A stretch of 64,000 nucleotides of DNA. It comes from Hippophae tibetana. Its lineage: Eukaryota; Streptophyta; Magnoliopsida; Rosales; Elaeagnaceae. A program made the translations under genes and the position numbers. The first letter of the stretch is position 1; each line of letters opens with the position of its first letter. The notes below the pieces were generated by a model. The model was not told the DNA's origin and did not search any database. It was given only the letters and a program-made list of their open reading frames with translations. Below are positions 37,421 to 46,949 of the stretch, piece after piece. The stretch is from assembly GCA_037013495.1 (NCBI GenBank), contig CM072801.1, forward strand, positions 76,307,816 to 76,371,815, read 5' to 3'.

Positions 37421-38159
37421 AGGAATAGCGTTTTTAAATTATTTATCAAAATTTTAAAAACATTTTTGTGAAGTAAATAATTGTGATATTTTAATAATAA
37501 TCAAATTTCAAAATTCATAATAAATAAAAAAAAAATAAAAAAAATAAAAAATATAAAAAAATATAAAAAAATATAAAAAAATAATTTTTTTTAATTGTAA
37601 AATAATTTAGAAATTTGAAATTTGAAGTAAAAAATTTTACCGTTCATGAATAGTAAAAAAAAAAAAAAATTTCAAAAACTTAAATTTCAAAAAATTTTAA
37701 GTTAATAAGACATTATATAGCATGAATAGTAAAATAAAATTACCATTCATGAATAAAAAAAAAAAAAAACATTACTTGAATTTATACCTAATTAACTAAA
37801 TAACATGAAAAGTAAAAATCTAAGGGAGTTCTGTCTAGGAGACTAGTTCTTGGAAGCCTTTGTGTCACTAGTCTTTCCTGGGAACGTTGCTCTGGCTAGG
37901 AGAATGGTATTTAAGGTGCCGTTTGCACCACCATTCTTTCCTGGGAGCACTCTTGGTTAATACTAATTATGTTACAAAAAAAAAATAAAAAAAATAAAAA
38001 AATAAAAAAATAAAAAAAATAAAAAAAATAAAAAAAAAATAAATTTTTTTTAGGGTTTAACTAGTTTTGTTTAGTGTTTTGTATAAAATAACATGTAAAT
38101 TTTATCTAAATTTTTTTATTTTGTTGACAGGAGTTTTAAATTTACGTTTACAATAGTCT
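37421..38159 (+). other. 5' leader of the complete copy
   Basis: About 740 nt of leader, very A/T-rich with long homopolymers, holding the twin hairpins at 37835-37946. It ends with an acceptor-like TTTTATTTTGTTGACAG about 29 nt before the gag1 ATG. Confidence 0.7.
37835..37946 (+). promoter_or_regulatory. twin homologous RNA hairpins in the leader
   Basis: Hairpin 1 (37835-37883): CTAGGA-GACTAGT ... ACTAGTC-TTTCCTGGG. Hairpin 2 (37896-37946): CTAGGA-GAATGGT ... ACCATTC-TTTCCTGGG. The outer strands are the same and the inner stems differ but still pair. Both are kept in the other copies. Leader hairpins of retroelements often serve packaging or dimerisation; that role is inferred here. Confidence 0.65.
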
Positions 38160-39497
38160 ATGCGTGGTAGGAGATCCTTAGGAAACCCCCTTACACCATA
38201 TGTAAATAAATTTCATAAATTTAAACAAGTGTCAACAAAACTGGATTCTATCCATCAACCTGTTTTTGAGCCAAACATAGAACCAAGTCTTAATCCTTTA
38301 CTAGAACCAAAAGAAATGGAGGAAAACCAACATATTAGGGAAACCACGATGAAAGAGTTTGCAAGACCGGTAATAGGCACGGCAACTGCCGCTATCCAGT
38401 TGGGGGAGGCTGCTCGGAATTACGACCTTAAAAATATTCATTTTTCTATGCTTCCTTCCTTTTATGGGTTACCTAATGAAGATTCTCTTTCCTTTATGAG
38501 AGATTTCTATGCTACGGTCCAAACATTCCCCCTCGATATTCTAAACGAGGATCAACTTAGGATGAGATGTTTTCCCTACACTCTAAAGGATAAGGCCAAA
38601 GCTTGGTTGATGTCACTTCCCCCAGGTTCTCTGATGACATGGGGTAACATTTACAATAAATTCATGGGAAAATTCTATTCCCATCAAAAAACATCAGAGT
38701 TGAGAGGAAAGATTGCTACTTTCTCTCAGATGGATGGAGAACCATTCCATGAAGCTTGGGATAGGTTCAAGATGTTTCTCACTCAGTGTCCCCATCATAG
38801 CTTTCCCCTGCAGTTGCAGAACCAATTCTTTTACGATGGACTTACACAACAATGTCAGTTCATTGTCGACAACGCTGCAGGAGGAGCAATAGGAGAAAAA
38901 ACTGCCTCAGAGACGTATAACCTCTTTGAGATGTTGGGTGCTAATTCCCAACAGAAAAGCTCCCGAGTGAGAAAAGCTGGAGTTCATGAAATCGACTCCA
39001 GTAATGAAGTTCAACAACAACTTGTTCAACTGACTAAGCAAGTTGCTCTTCTCGCTACACAAACCAACACCAATAATGATCAATATGGTTTGTATAGCAA
39101 CATGGGACATGGTATTGAAGCCTGTCCATATCAAGGAGAAACAACTGGACCTGAACAGGTCAATGTGTTGGGAGCATATCAACAGAGACCAAGGTTTGAT
39201 CCCAATTCAAATACCTATAATCCTGGGTGGAGAAGTCATCCAAATTTCTCTTGGAGGCAAAACAACCCTCCTTTCACTCAAAGCTCAAACCAGGCAGGCC
39301 AGCAATTCCACCCACCTATTCCAAGAAGCATTCCCAATAAACCAACTCTGGAGGACAACTTGAATTCTTTTATTCAAGTCTGTAGGGATAACCAATCTAA
39401 AACCAATCAACGGTTGGACTCTGTGGAAGCTTCTATCAAAAAGGTGGAAGTTCAAGTTGAACAGTTAGTTGAACATTTGCAAAAAGGCAAAGACTAA
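38160..39497 (+). CDS. Free-standing Gag (gag1)
   Basis: Intact 445-aa ORF. The capsid-like Gag domain (residues about 60-280) is a clear paralogue of gag2 downstream. The C-terminal part is Asn/Gln/Pro-rich and ends in a coiled-coil-like segment (SVEASIKKVEVQVEQLVEHL). The zinc knuckle is altered to Y-GL-Y-SNMG-H-GIEA-C. There is no protease or RT in frame. The ATG context is weak (T at -3, C at +4), unlike that of gag2. Expected role: structural Gag for particle assembly, supplied separately from Gag-Pol. All three copies in the window keep this ORF open. Confidence 0.9.
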   Translation: MRGRRSLGNPLTPYVNKFHKFKQVSTKLDSIHQPVFEPNIEPSLNPLLEPKEMEENQHIRETTMKEFARPVIGTATAAIQLGEAARNYDLKNIHFSMLPSFYGLPNEDSLSFMRDFYATVQTFPLDILNEDQLRMRCFPYTLKDKAKAWLMSLPPGSLMTWGNIYNKFMGKFYSHQKTSELRGKIATFSQMDGEPFHEAWDRFKMFLTQCPHHSFPLQLQNQFFYDGLTQQCQFIVDNAAGGAIGEKTASETYNLFEMLGANSQQKSSRVRKAGVHEIDSSNEVQQQLVQLTKQVALLATQTNTNNDQYGLYSNMGHGIEACPYQGETTGPEQVNVLGAYQQRPRFDPNSNTYNPGWRSHPNFSWRQNNPPFTQSSNQAGQQFHPPIPRSIPNKPTLEDNLNSFIQVCRDNQSKTNQRLDSVEASIKKVEVQVEQLVEHLQKGKD

Positions 39498-39851
39498 TTT
39501 GAAACTTAAACGAATTCAATGAAGAGGAGACATTGAGTTTTTCATTCTGCAATCTCCAAGCAACGTCTTACTAGAAGACGATAAATTTTAGTCCTATATG
39601 GGAGGTCACCCATTATTGTATTTTCCTTTGTTTTAGGTTGCGTGTAATAAAAATTCAGATGAAATAAAATTCGTTTGTTTCAAAAATTCTGTCCATTCGC
39701 TTAAATTTAAAAAAAAAAAAAAAAAAATTTAGGTTCCTTGCACTTTTTGCTTTTATGTTTTATCAAGTTATAAATATTTCTTAGAGATATCTACTAAGAG
39801 CAAATTGTTGATACACAATAGGAGGAGGATCATTTTCAACTACAAACAACC
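39498..39851 (+). promoter_or_regulatory. gag1-gag2 spacer with two-hairpin module and acceptor-like site
   Basis: 354 nt. Hairpin 1 at 39564-39580 is CGTCTT-actag-AAGACG. Hairpin 2 at 39598-39613 is ATGGG-aggtca-CCCAT. A polypyrimidine stretch with CCTTTGTTTTAG follows at about 39624-39636 and could act as a 3' splice site for a gag2-pol mRNA. The same order of elements occurs after pol (45036-45084), so the spacer looks like a duplicate of the post-pol sequence. Confidence 0.65.
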
Positions 39852-42800
39852 ATGGGAGATGCTGAAGATAGGCGGAAAAAGATGAAAGAATATACAATGC
39901 CAATCATTGGTAATGTAACTTCCGGTATCCAATTACAAGAGGCTGCAAGGAATTATGAATTGAAAAAGATTCATTATTCTTTGTTGCCTTCCTTTTACGG
40001 TATCCCTAATGAGGACCCTTTAAATTTCATTCGAGAATTCTATGCTATTGTCCAAACCTTTCCACTACATGCAATTAATGAAGATCAACTTAGGATGAGG
40101 TGTTTTCCTTACACTCTCAAAGATAAAGCTTGGTTATGGTTCATTACTCTACAGTCAGGTTCTCTTAAAACTTGGGAGGCAGTCTATGAAATTTTCATGG
40201 GTAGGTTCTATTCCCATCAAAAGACTGTTGATCTAAGAACAAAGATAGCAACATTTTCTCAAATGTATGAAGAGCCCTTTCATGAAGCTTGGGAACGATT
40301 CAAACTCCTTTTCATTCAATGTCAAAATCATAGCTTTCCCTTACAGCTACAAAACCAATTCTTTTATGATGGATTGACACTACAGAGTCAATACATGGTT
40401 GATAATGCTGCTGGAGGTGCTGTAGGAGAAAAGACCGCAGAGGAAACCTATAATCTTTATGAGCTGTTGGGTTCTAATTCCCAACAAAGAGGTGGTAGAA
40501 GGAAAGCAAAGGTCAATGAAGTCGGCTCTGATAATGAGATAACCTTGCAACTTGCTGAATTGACTAAACAAGTGAAATTCCTCACTTCCCACCAAATTTC
40601 AAATCAAGAGGTATGTGAAGTGTGTTGTTCAATTGGGCATGGTACTCATAATTGTTCAAATACTTGTGATTCTAGTGTCGATGCCATAGAGGAAGTTCAA
40701 TCTTTTCAAAGATATCATCCAAACACCTATAATCACCCAGCCTACACCCAATATCCAACACTAAGGTCGGATAACAACCACCCTTACCCACCAAGCCAAT
40801 CTTTTAAACCAACCTTAGAAGATAGCTTGAATGCTTTTATTCAAGTTAGTCGTGACAACCAATTGATGACTAATCAAAGGTTGAACACCATGGAGGCTTC
40901 GGTTAAAAGGATTGAATCTAAAGTTGGGCAACTGGCTGAACAAATGCAAAAGAAAGAACCAGGAAAGTTGCCCAGTCAACCAGAACAAGCAAAGGATGTT
41001 AGAACCCTTCGAAGTGGTAAGGTAGTCAATACCAGTTTACCTGAAATCTCTAACAATCTACCTTGTAGTTCAGGTAACAAAGAAGGCGATACTCTAATCT
41101 CACAAAAAGGAGAAACAAGTGTTAAACTTAACAAGCCTTCTGAAAAACTCATTGGGGGGTCATCTGACACCCCCAAAATTCAAAAGACAACAGAACCACA
41201 CCAGATACAAGTACCTTTTCCCCACCGGTTGAAAGAATCCAAACAAGATAAGCAATTCAATGATCTTTTTAATATGCTCTCTAAAGTAAATATCAATTTA
41301 CCATTATTAGAAGTGATCATGAATGTGCCCTCATATGCCAAATTTTTCAAAGAGTTGAACACTAAGAAAAGGAGGTATGAACTGAATGAACGAGTAGTAG
41401 TATCAGAAATTTCTAGCGCTGTACTTCAGCACAAACTACCCCCTAAGTTGAAAGACCCTGGAAGTTTTATTATAAACATAACTATGGGGGATAGGAAGGT
41501 TGCTAAAGCAATGCTTGATTTAGGTGCTAGTATAAATTTGATGCCCTACTCTATATTCTTACAACTCAATCTAGGGGATTTAAAACCCACAACTATGTCC
41601 CTTCAACTTGCAGATAGATCTCTTAAATATCCAGAGGGAATAGTTGAGGATGTTTTGGTACAGGTAGACAAACTGATAATACCTGTTGACTTTGTGGTTC
41701 TGGATATGCAAGAAAATCCAGCATTGGACAGAGAGCACACAATATTGCTTGGTAGACCATTTATGGCAACTACTAAAACTATTATTGATGTCCAAGATGG
41801 AAATTTGACAATGACAGTCTTAGGAGAGACTGTTCATTTTAAAGTTTTTGATTCTTCACCTTTCCCTTCTATTTCTGCCATCGATGAAATATTCGAAGTT
41901 GATCCTTTGGATAATCTTGTCCAAAGCACCTTTTTACAAACCAGAATAGAAGACAAGCTTGAAACCGTTCTTACACTTGAAAAGGTTGAAGAAGATTTAG
42001 ATGAGGAAATTAATGGGTACCTTAAACAACTAGACAATGATGAAGTGATGACAAAATCTAGTACACTTTTAAATCTACCCAGTTCTTCATCTAGTAAAGA
42101 GGCCAATCCACCTGAACTTGAACTCAAAGTCTTACCTGAGCACTTAAAATATGTGTTTTTGGGAGAGGGAGAAACTTATCCAGTGATAATTTCTTCAACC
42201 TTGACCAAACCACAAGAAAAGGAACTCATCAAAGTGCTTAAACAGTTTAAGAAATCTATAGGTTGGAGTATAGGGGATATAAGAGGCATTAGTCCAACAA
42301 TGTGTATGCACAAGATCAACTTGGAGGACGGTGCTAAACCTGTACGAGAGGCCCAAAGAAGACTAAACCCAAACATGCAAGAGGTAGTTAAGAAGGAAAT
42401 TCTTAAATTATTAGAAGAAGGGATTATCTATCCTATTGTGGATAGTAAGTGGGTTAGTCCAGTGCATGTGGTACCAAAGAAATCTGGGATAACAGTTGTT
42501 AAGAATGACAAAAGTGAATTAGTGCCCACTAGAATAATCACTGGATGGAGAATGTGTATAGATTTTAGGAAACTAAATTTATATACGAAAAAGGATCACT
42601 TTCCTCTTCCATTCATTGATCAAATGTTGGAAAGATTAGCTGGGCACGAATTTTACTATTTTTTGGATGGACTGTCTGGATATTATCAAGTACCCATAGC
42701 ACCAGAAGATCAGGAAAAGACCACATTTACATGTCCTTTTGGGACATTTGCTTTTCGCAGAATGCCATTTGGGTTATGCAATGCCCCTGCCACGTTCCAG

Positions 42801-45023
42801 AGATGCATGATATCCATTTTCTCGGACATGGTGGAAAAATTCATTGAGATTTTCATGGACGATTTCTCTGTCTTTGGGAACTCATTTGATGATTGCTTAC
42901 ATAAATTGACTTTGGTTTTAGAAAGATGCATTGAATGCAATCTAACCCTTAGTTGGGAGAAAAGTCATTTTATGGTTCAACAAGGGATAGTTTTAGGACA
43001 TATAATTTCAAACAAGGGTATTGAAGTTGATAAAGCAAAAGTTGAATTGATATCCAAACTACCTCCCCCTACATCTGTGAAGGGGATAAGAAGCTTCTTG
43101 GGACATGCAGGATTCTACAGACGATTTATTAAAGATTTCTCTAAAATAAGTCGTCCATTATGTAACTTGTTATCCAAAGATGCTGATTTTGATTTCAACA
43201 ATGACTGCCTTACTTCCTTTAATACCTTGAAAGATAAACTCACATCTACCCCTGTTATAATGGCACCAAACTGGTCTTTACCCTTTGAAATAATGTGTGA
43301 CGCTTCTGATTATGCAATAGGAGCAGTCCTGGGACAAAGAGTGGATAAGCGTTTACATGTCATCTACTATGCTAGCAAAACACTCAATGATGCCCAGATG
43401 AATTACACCACCACTGAAAAGGAATTCTTGGCTATAGTATTATCTTTAGACAAATTCCGGTCTTATTTAGTAGGATCTAAAGTGATTGTGCATTCTGATC
43501 ATGCTGCTTTAAGATACCTATTAAGTAAACCAAATGCCAAGCCAAGATTAATCAGGTGGGTCTTACTCTTACAAGAATTTGACCTAGAAATCAAGGATAA
43601 GAAAGGCAGTGAAAACTTAGTAGCTGACCATTTGTCTAGGTTGATTTCTGACTTTAATTCTCTTAAAGATGAGAGTAATGACGATATAGTTGAAACCTTT
43701 CCTGATGAACAGTTATTTTTCATAGGTCCGAACCCATGGTACGCTGATATTGTAAACTATCTTGCCACTGGTGTTTTGCGACCTAACACTTCATATCAGG
43801 AGAAGAAAAGGTTTTTTAAAACTATTAAGGACTATTTCTGGGATGACCCTTATTTATACAAGATTGGTCAAGATCAAGTCATCCGGAGATGTGTACCTGA
43901 AGAAGAACATAAGAGCATTCTGACCTTTTGTCATGAACTTCATTGTGGGGGTCATTTTGGAGGAGAAAAGACAGCCCGTAAGATATTACAGTCTGGATTC
44001 TTTTGGCCCACTCTTTTTAAAGATGCTCATATGTTTTGTGCACAATGTGATAGATGTCAAAGAACAGGAAACATAAGCAAAAGAGATGAAATGCCTTTGA
44101 CATCTAATTTAGTTGTTGAACTCTTTGACGTATGGGGGATTGACTTTATGGGTCCTTTTCCCCCATCTAATGGTTTTCAATACATTTTGGTTGCTGTGGA
44201 TTATGTGTCCAAATGGGTAGAAGCTATACCCACCAAAACCAATGATGCTAATGTTGTTGTGAAATTCTTGAAAGATTTCATATTCAGTAGGTTCGGAACG
44301 CCTAGAGCTATAATAAGTGATGGAGGTAGCCATTTTTGTAACAAACTCTTTGATGGAGTACTAAACAAGTACAACATCACACATAAGGTAGCTACTCCAT
44401 ATCATCCTCAAACTTCCGGTTTAGTGGAAGTAAGTAATAGGCAAATTAAGGGAATACTGGAACGCACTGTGCGTCCTTCAAGGAAGGATTGGGCATTTAA
44501 GTTAAATGATGCCTTATGGGCATACCGCACCGCTTACAAAACACCTATTGGGATGAGCCCTTACCGGTTAATCTTTGGGAAAGCGTGCCACCTTCCAGTT
44601 GAACTTGAACACAAGGCTTATTGGGCAATTAAAGAGCTAAACATGGATTTAGATAAAGCAGGTGAAAAACGAGTACTCCAGCTTCATGAGTTGGAAGAAA
44701 TTAGGAATGAAGCCTATGAGAATGCCAAATTATACAAGGAGCGTACTAAGCGCTATCATGACAAGAGGCTAGTTCCTAAAACTTTTCACCCTGGAATGAA
44801 AGTTCTTTTATTTAACTCTCGTTTGAGATTGTTTCCAGGAAAGCTAAGATCAAGATGGGATGGACCATTCAAAATAGTTCAGGTATCTGAACATGGAGTG
44901 GTAGAACTATTGGACTCCAAGACACAAAAAACGTTCAAAGTTAATGGCCATCGTGTCAAGCCTTATGTAGAAGAACCAAACAACATTGCTGAAATGGATT
45001 GCATTTGGCTGAGTAACCCTTAG
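39852..45023 (+). CDS. Gag-protease-RT-RNase H-integrase polyprotein
   Basis: 1723 aa in one frame with no frameshift. Gag capsid-like domain near residues 40-230. Zinc knuckle CX2CX4HX4C at 255-268 ([14 protein letters not shown]). Aspartic protease DLGA at 556-559. Reverse transcriptase with FMDD at 1001-1004. RNase H begins with Asp1150 (CDASDY). Integrase follows with the zinc-binding H/H/C/C region, then D1431, D1490 and E1526 (DD35E), and an Athila-type C-terminus. The ATG has A at -3 and G at +4, a strong context. Because Gag is fused to Pol, a separate source of Gag is needed for particle stoichiometry, which gag1 could provide. Protein needed for replication in cytoplasmic particles and nuclear integration. 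Confidence 0.95.
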   Translation: MGDAEDRRKKMKEYTMPIIGNVTSGIQLQEAARNYELKKIHYSLLPSFYGIPNEDPLNFIREFYAIVQTFPLHAINEDQLRMRCFPYTLKDKAWLWFITLQSGSLKTWEAVYEIFMGRFYSHQKTVDLRTKIATFSQMYEEPFHEAWERFKLLFIQCQNHSFPLQLQNQFFYDGLTLQSQYMVDNAAGGAVGEKTAEETYNLYELLGSNSQQRGGRRKAKVNEVGSDNEITLQLAELTKQVKFLTSHQISNQEVCEVCCSIGHGTHNCSNTCDSSVDAIEEVQSFQRYHPNTYNHPAYTQYPTLRSDNNHPYPPSQSFKPTLEDSLNAFIQVSRDNQLMTNQRLNTMEASVKRIESKVGQLAEQMQKKEPGKLPSQPEQAKDVRTLRSGKVVNTSLPEISNNLPCSSGNKEGDTLISQKGETSVKLNKPSEKLIGGSSDTPKIQKTTEPHQIQVPFPHRLKESKQDKQFNDLFNMLSKVNINLPLLEVIMNVPSYAKFFKELNTKKRRYELNERVVVSEISSAVLQHKLPPKLKDPGSFIINITMGDRKVAKAMLDLGASINLMPYSIFLQLNLGDLKPTTMSLQLADRSLKYPEGIVEDVLVQVDKLIIPVDFVVLDMQENPALDREHTILLGRPFMATTKTIIDVQDGNLTMTVLGETVHFKVFDSSPFPSISAIDEIFEVDPLDNLVQSTFLQTRIEDKLETVLTLEKVEEDLDEEINGYLKQLDNDEVMTKSSTLLNLPSSSSSKEANPPELELKVLPEHLKYVFLGEGETYPVIISSTLTKPQEKELIKVLKQFKKSIGWSIGDIRGISPTMCMHKINLEDGAKPVREAQRRLNPNMQEVVKKEILKLLEEGIIYPIVDSKWVSPVHVVPKKSGITVVKNDKSELVPTRIITGWRMCIDFRKLNLYTKKDHFPLPFIDQMLERLAGHEFYYFLDGLSGYYQVPIAPEDQEKTTFTCPFGTFAFRRMPFGLCNAPATFQRCMISIFSDMVEKFIEIFMDDFSVFGNSFDDCLHKLTLVLERCIECNLTLSWEKSHFMVQQGIVLGHIISNKGIEVDKAKVELISKLPPPTSVKGIRSFLGHAGFYRRFIKDFSKISRPLCNLLSKDADFDFNNDCLTSFNTLKDKLTSTPVIMAPNWSLPFEIMCDASDYAIGAVLGQRVDKRLHVIYYASKTLNDAQMNYTTTEKEFLAIVLSLDKFRSYLVGSKVIVHSDHAALRYLLSKPNAKPRLIRWVLLLQEFDLEIKDKKGSENLVADHLSRLISDFNSLKDESNDDIVETFPDEQLFFIGPNPWYADIVNYLATGVLRPNTSYQEKKRFFKTIKDYFWDDPYLYKIGQDQVIRRCVPEEEHKSILTFCHELHCGGHFGGEKTARKILQSGFFWPTLFKDAHMFCAQCDRCQRTGNISKRDEMPLTSNLVVELFDVWGIDFMGPFPPSNGFQYILVAVDYVSKWVEAIPTKTNDANVVVKFLKDFIFSRFGTPRAIISDGGSHFCNKLFDGVLNKYNITHKVATPYHPQTSGLVEVSNRQIKGILERTVRPSRKDWAFKLNDALWAYRTAYKTPIGMSPYRLIFGKACHLPVELEHKAYWAIKELNMDLDKAGEKRVLQLHELEEIRNEAYENAKLYKERTKRYHDKRLVPKTFHPGMKVLLFNSRLRLFPGKLRSRWDGPFKIVQVSEHGVVELLDSKTQKTFKVNGHRVKPYVEEPNNIAEMDCIWLSNP

Positions 45024-45035
45024 CACCAAAAAGAT

Positions 45036-45084
45036 ACGTCTTGCTAAGACGTTAAACTAAGCGCTGGATGGGAGGCAACCCATC
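45036..45084 (+). promoter_or_regulatory. post-pol two-hairpin module
   Basis: Hairpin 1 is ACGTCTT-gct-AAGACGT (45036-45052). Hairpin 2 is GATGGG-aggcaa-CCCATC (45067-45084). The module lies 12 nt after the pol stop. The related element at 57666-57683 has GTTGGG-aggcaa-CCTAAC, which still pairs despite changes on both sides. Confidence 0.7.
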
Positions 45085-46932
45085 ATGTTAAGTAATTTTT
45101 TGTTATTCGTTTTATTTACTTAATTTTATTGTTTATTTTAGTTTACTTGTATGTGAATAATTTTTTTTAAAATTGTTAAAACTAAAATATTTGTTGAGAT
45201 GTTAGAAGTTCACAGCGATCTGTCTGTATACACTTTAAATGATGAATATGATGGATGCACCTGCATTTCTTCATTACTACTTACACATTCTCAAGAAATA
45301 GGTAATCTTTCTCCTCTTTTCTCTTTATCTTTAATTTGCAGTTGTTACATTGAGGACAATGTAAGTTCTAGGTTGGGGGTGGTGAAAAGTTACCATGCTA
45401 TATATATAAAAATATAAAAATAAAAAAATTCTCACAAAAATTTATCATTTCTTTAAATCAAATTTAAGTAAATAGTTAAGTCTTTGGTACTGTTAGATTA
45501 ATTTTTGAAAACATATCATGAAATATTGTGTAATTATTTTTGATAATTAGTTAGTTTTTGTCATAACTAGTATTTCTTGATAAAATGTGGAAATTAGATT
45601 AAACCCAAAATCGGTATTTATGAATTTTGTTTTAGTGGAGACTACCCTTGTGAGATATAATTTGAGCCTAATTTCTTTTATTCAGAGTGAAATATATATT
45701 TTTTTTCTACTCCAAACACATTTCTTATTTATTCAAAAAGTTTAGATGATCTCTATAGGTATTAGCATTGAATGTATGATTTTTTTTCATCTTAATAGAG
45801 TATCATATATTTTTTATTATTATTTTTTGTTTAGATTAAACGATTTGAGTAGAAATTGATAGTATATGCTTATATCTCATTCATGCATGACTGCTACAAA
45901 AACAAAAAGACATATCTGGGGTTACCTAAACCGAGATCAAACAGAAAAGACACAAAATTAACCACTCACCAAAATCCAAAAAAATGTACAATCTGTACAT
46001 GGGTTGACTCTCTAAAAAAAATACATATATTGAAAAATATCTACAGAAAAAAAAAATAAAAAAAAAATAAAAAAAAAATAGAGAGATAAAAAATAGTATC
46101 ATCTACATACTATGACCCACATTGCCTACAAAGTTGTGAGTAAAGGCTAATTACAAAAGAAAAGATATAGGAAGTAATTCCCTAAAAAGTCATTGCAATT
46201 TCTTCATTTGTAAAAGCATATATCTTGAAATTCTTTCTTAATGAGTTTGATTTATGCATGAAAATAATTTTTGTATATGATATCTTTATAATTTATACAT
46301 TCGATTCCTTTCATGAGATCAATGTTAAAATAACACTTTGAGCCTTTATTCTTTATACATATGCGAACATATTAGTTCATTTCTATACATCAACTCTTTC
46401 GCATATAAATTAGTATGAGTGTTTGAACCCATAGGATTCAGTGCTTTGAGAGTATTGACTTGTGAGGAATAGAGTCGAAGCGAATACTGATTCATGACAC
46501 TGAAATTGGGTAAAATTAAATTGATACATTTTTGAAATGAAATATGAAAATGATTTTCGACTAATTATTATAATAAAATCATGATTGTTTAAAGAGATTA
46601 AAATAACTTATGCTTGAGATTTCAATTATGATCTTAAAAGAGATTAAAAAGTATGAGATATTTTTGTGATATGTTGTTTTCTTTTTAAATTAATTTTTGA
46701 TTGTGTTGTAATTTTAATTTTTGTTTTGATTGTTTTTCTTTTTACATTTAGTTCAATGTTTGTGGGTATCATTACTGAAAACCCTCACGAGACTCAAACT
46801 CGTCCACTAGGGCAACCTAGGGGTTTAACGGCTTGTTGCATAGGCTAAATGCAACCGTTTCAATCCACGAAAGTGATTTAGGATAGTTTAATTTTTAGCT
46901 TTTATCGCTTCTCTTGCTAAGAGACTAGCAAG

Positions 46933-46949
46933 AAGCTGGTTGGGGGTTG
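46933..46949 (+). other. polypurine tract
   Basis: AAGCTGGTTGGGGGTTG directly before the 3' LTR, the usual site of plus-strand priming. The host copy carries the same tract. Confidence 0.7.

Larger units (their letters stand above)
45024..46949 (+). other. post-pol non-coding region of the complete copy
   Basis: About 1.9 kb without a convincing ORF and without an env-like gene. It holds the two-hairpin module, a second G-rich tract GGTTGGGGGTGGTG at about 45372-45385, A-rich repeats near 46040-46090, and a hairpin CTTGCTA...TAGCAAG at 46913-46932 beside the polypurine tract. Confidence 0.75.

Noticed and set aside
45199-45417. Possible env-like or accessory ORF after pol
   Set aside because: 72 codons, no signal peptide or membrane segment, not conserved in the host copy at the matching place.
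45856-46059. Small Lys-rich ORF after pol
   Set aside because: Runs into A-rich repeats and has no open counterpart in the host copy.
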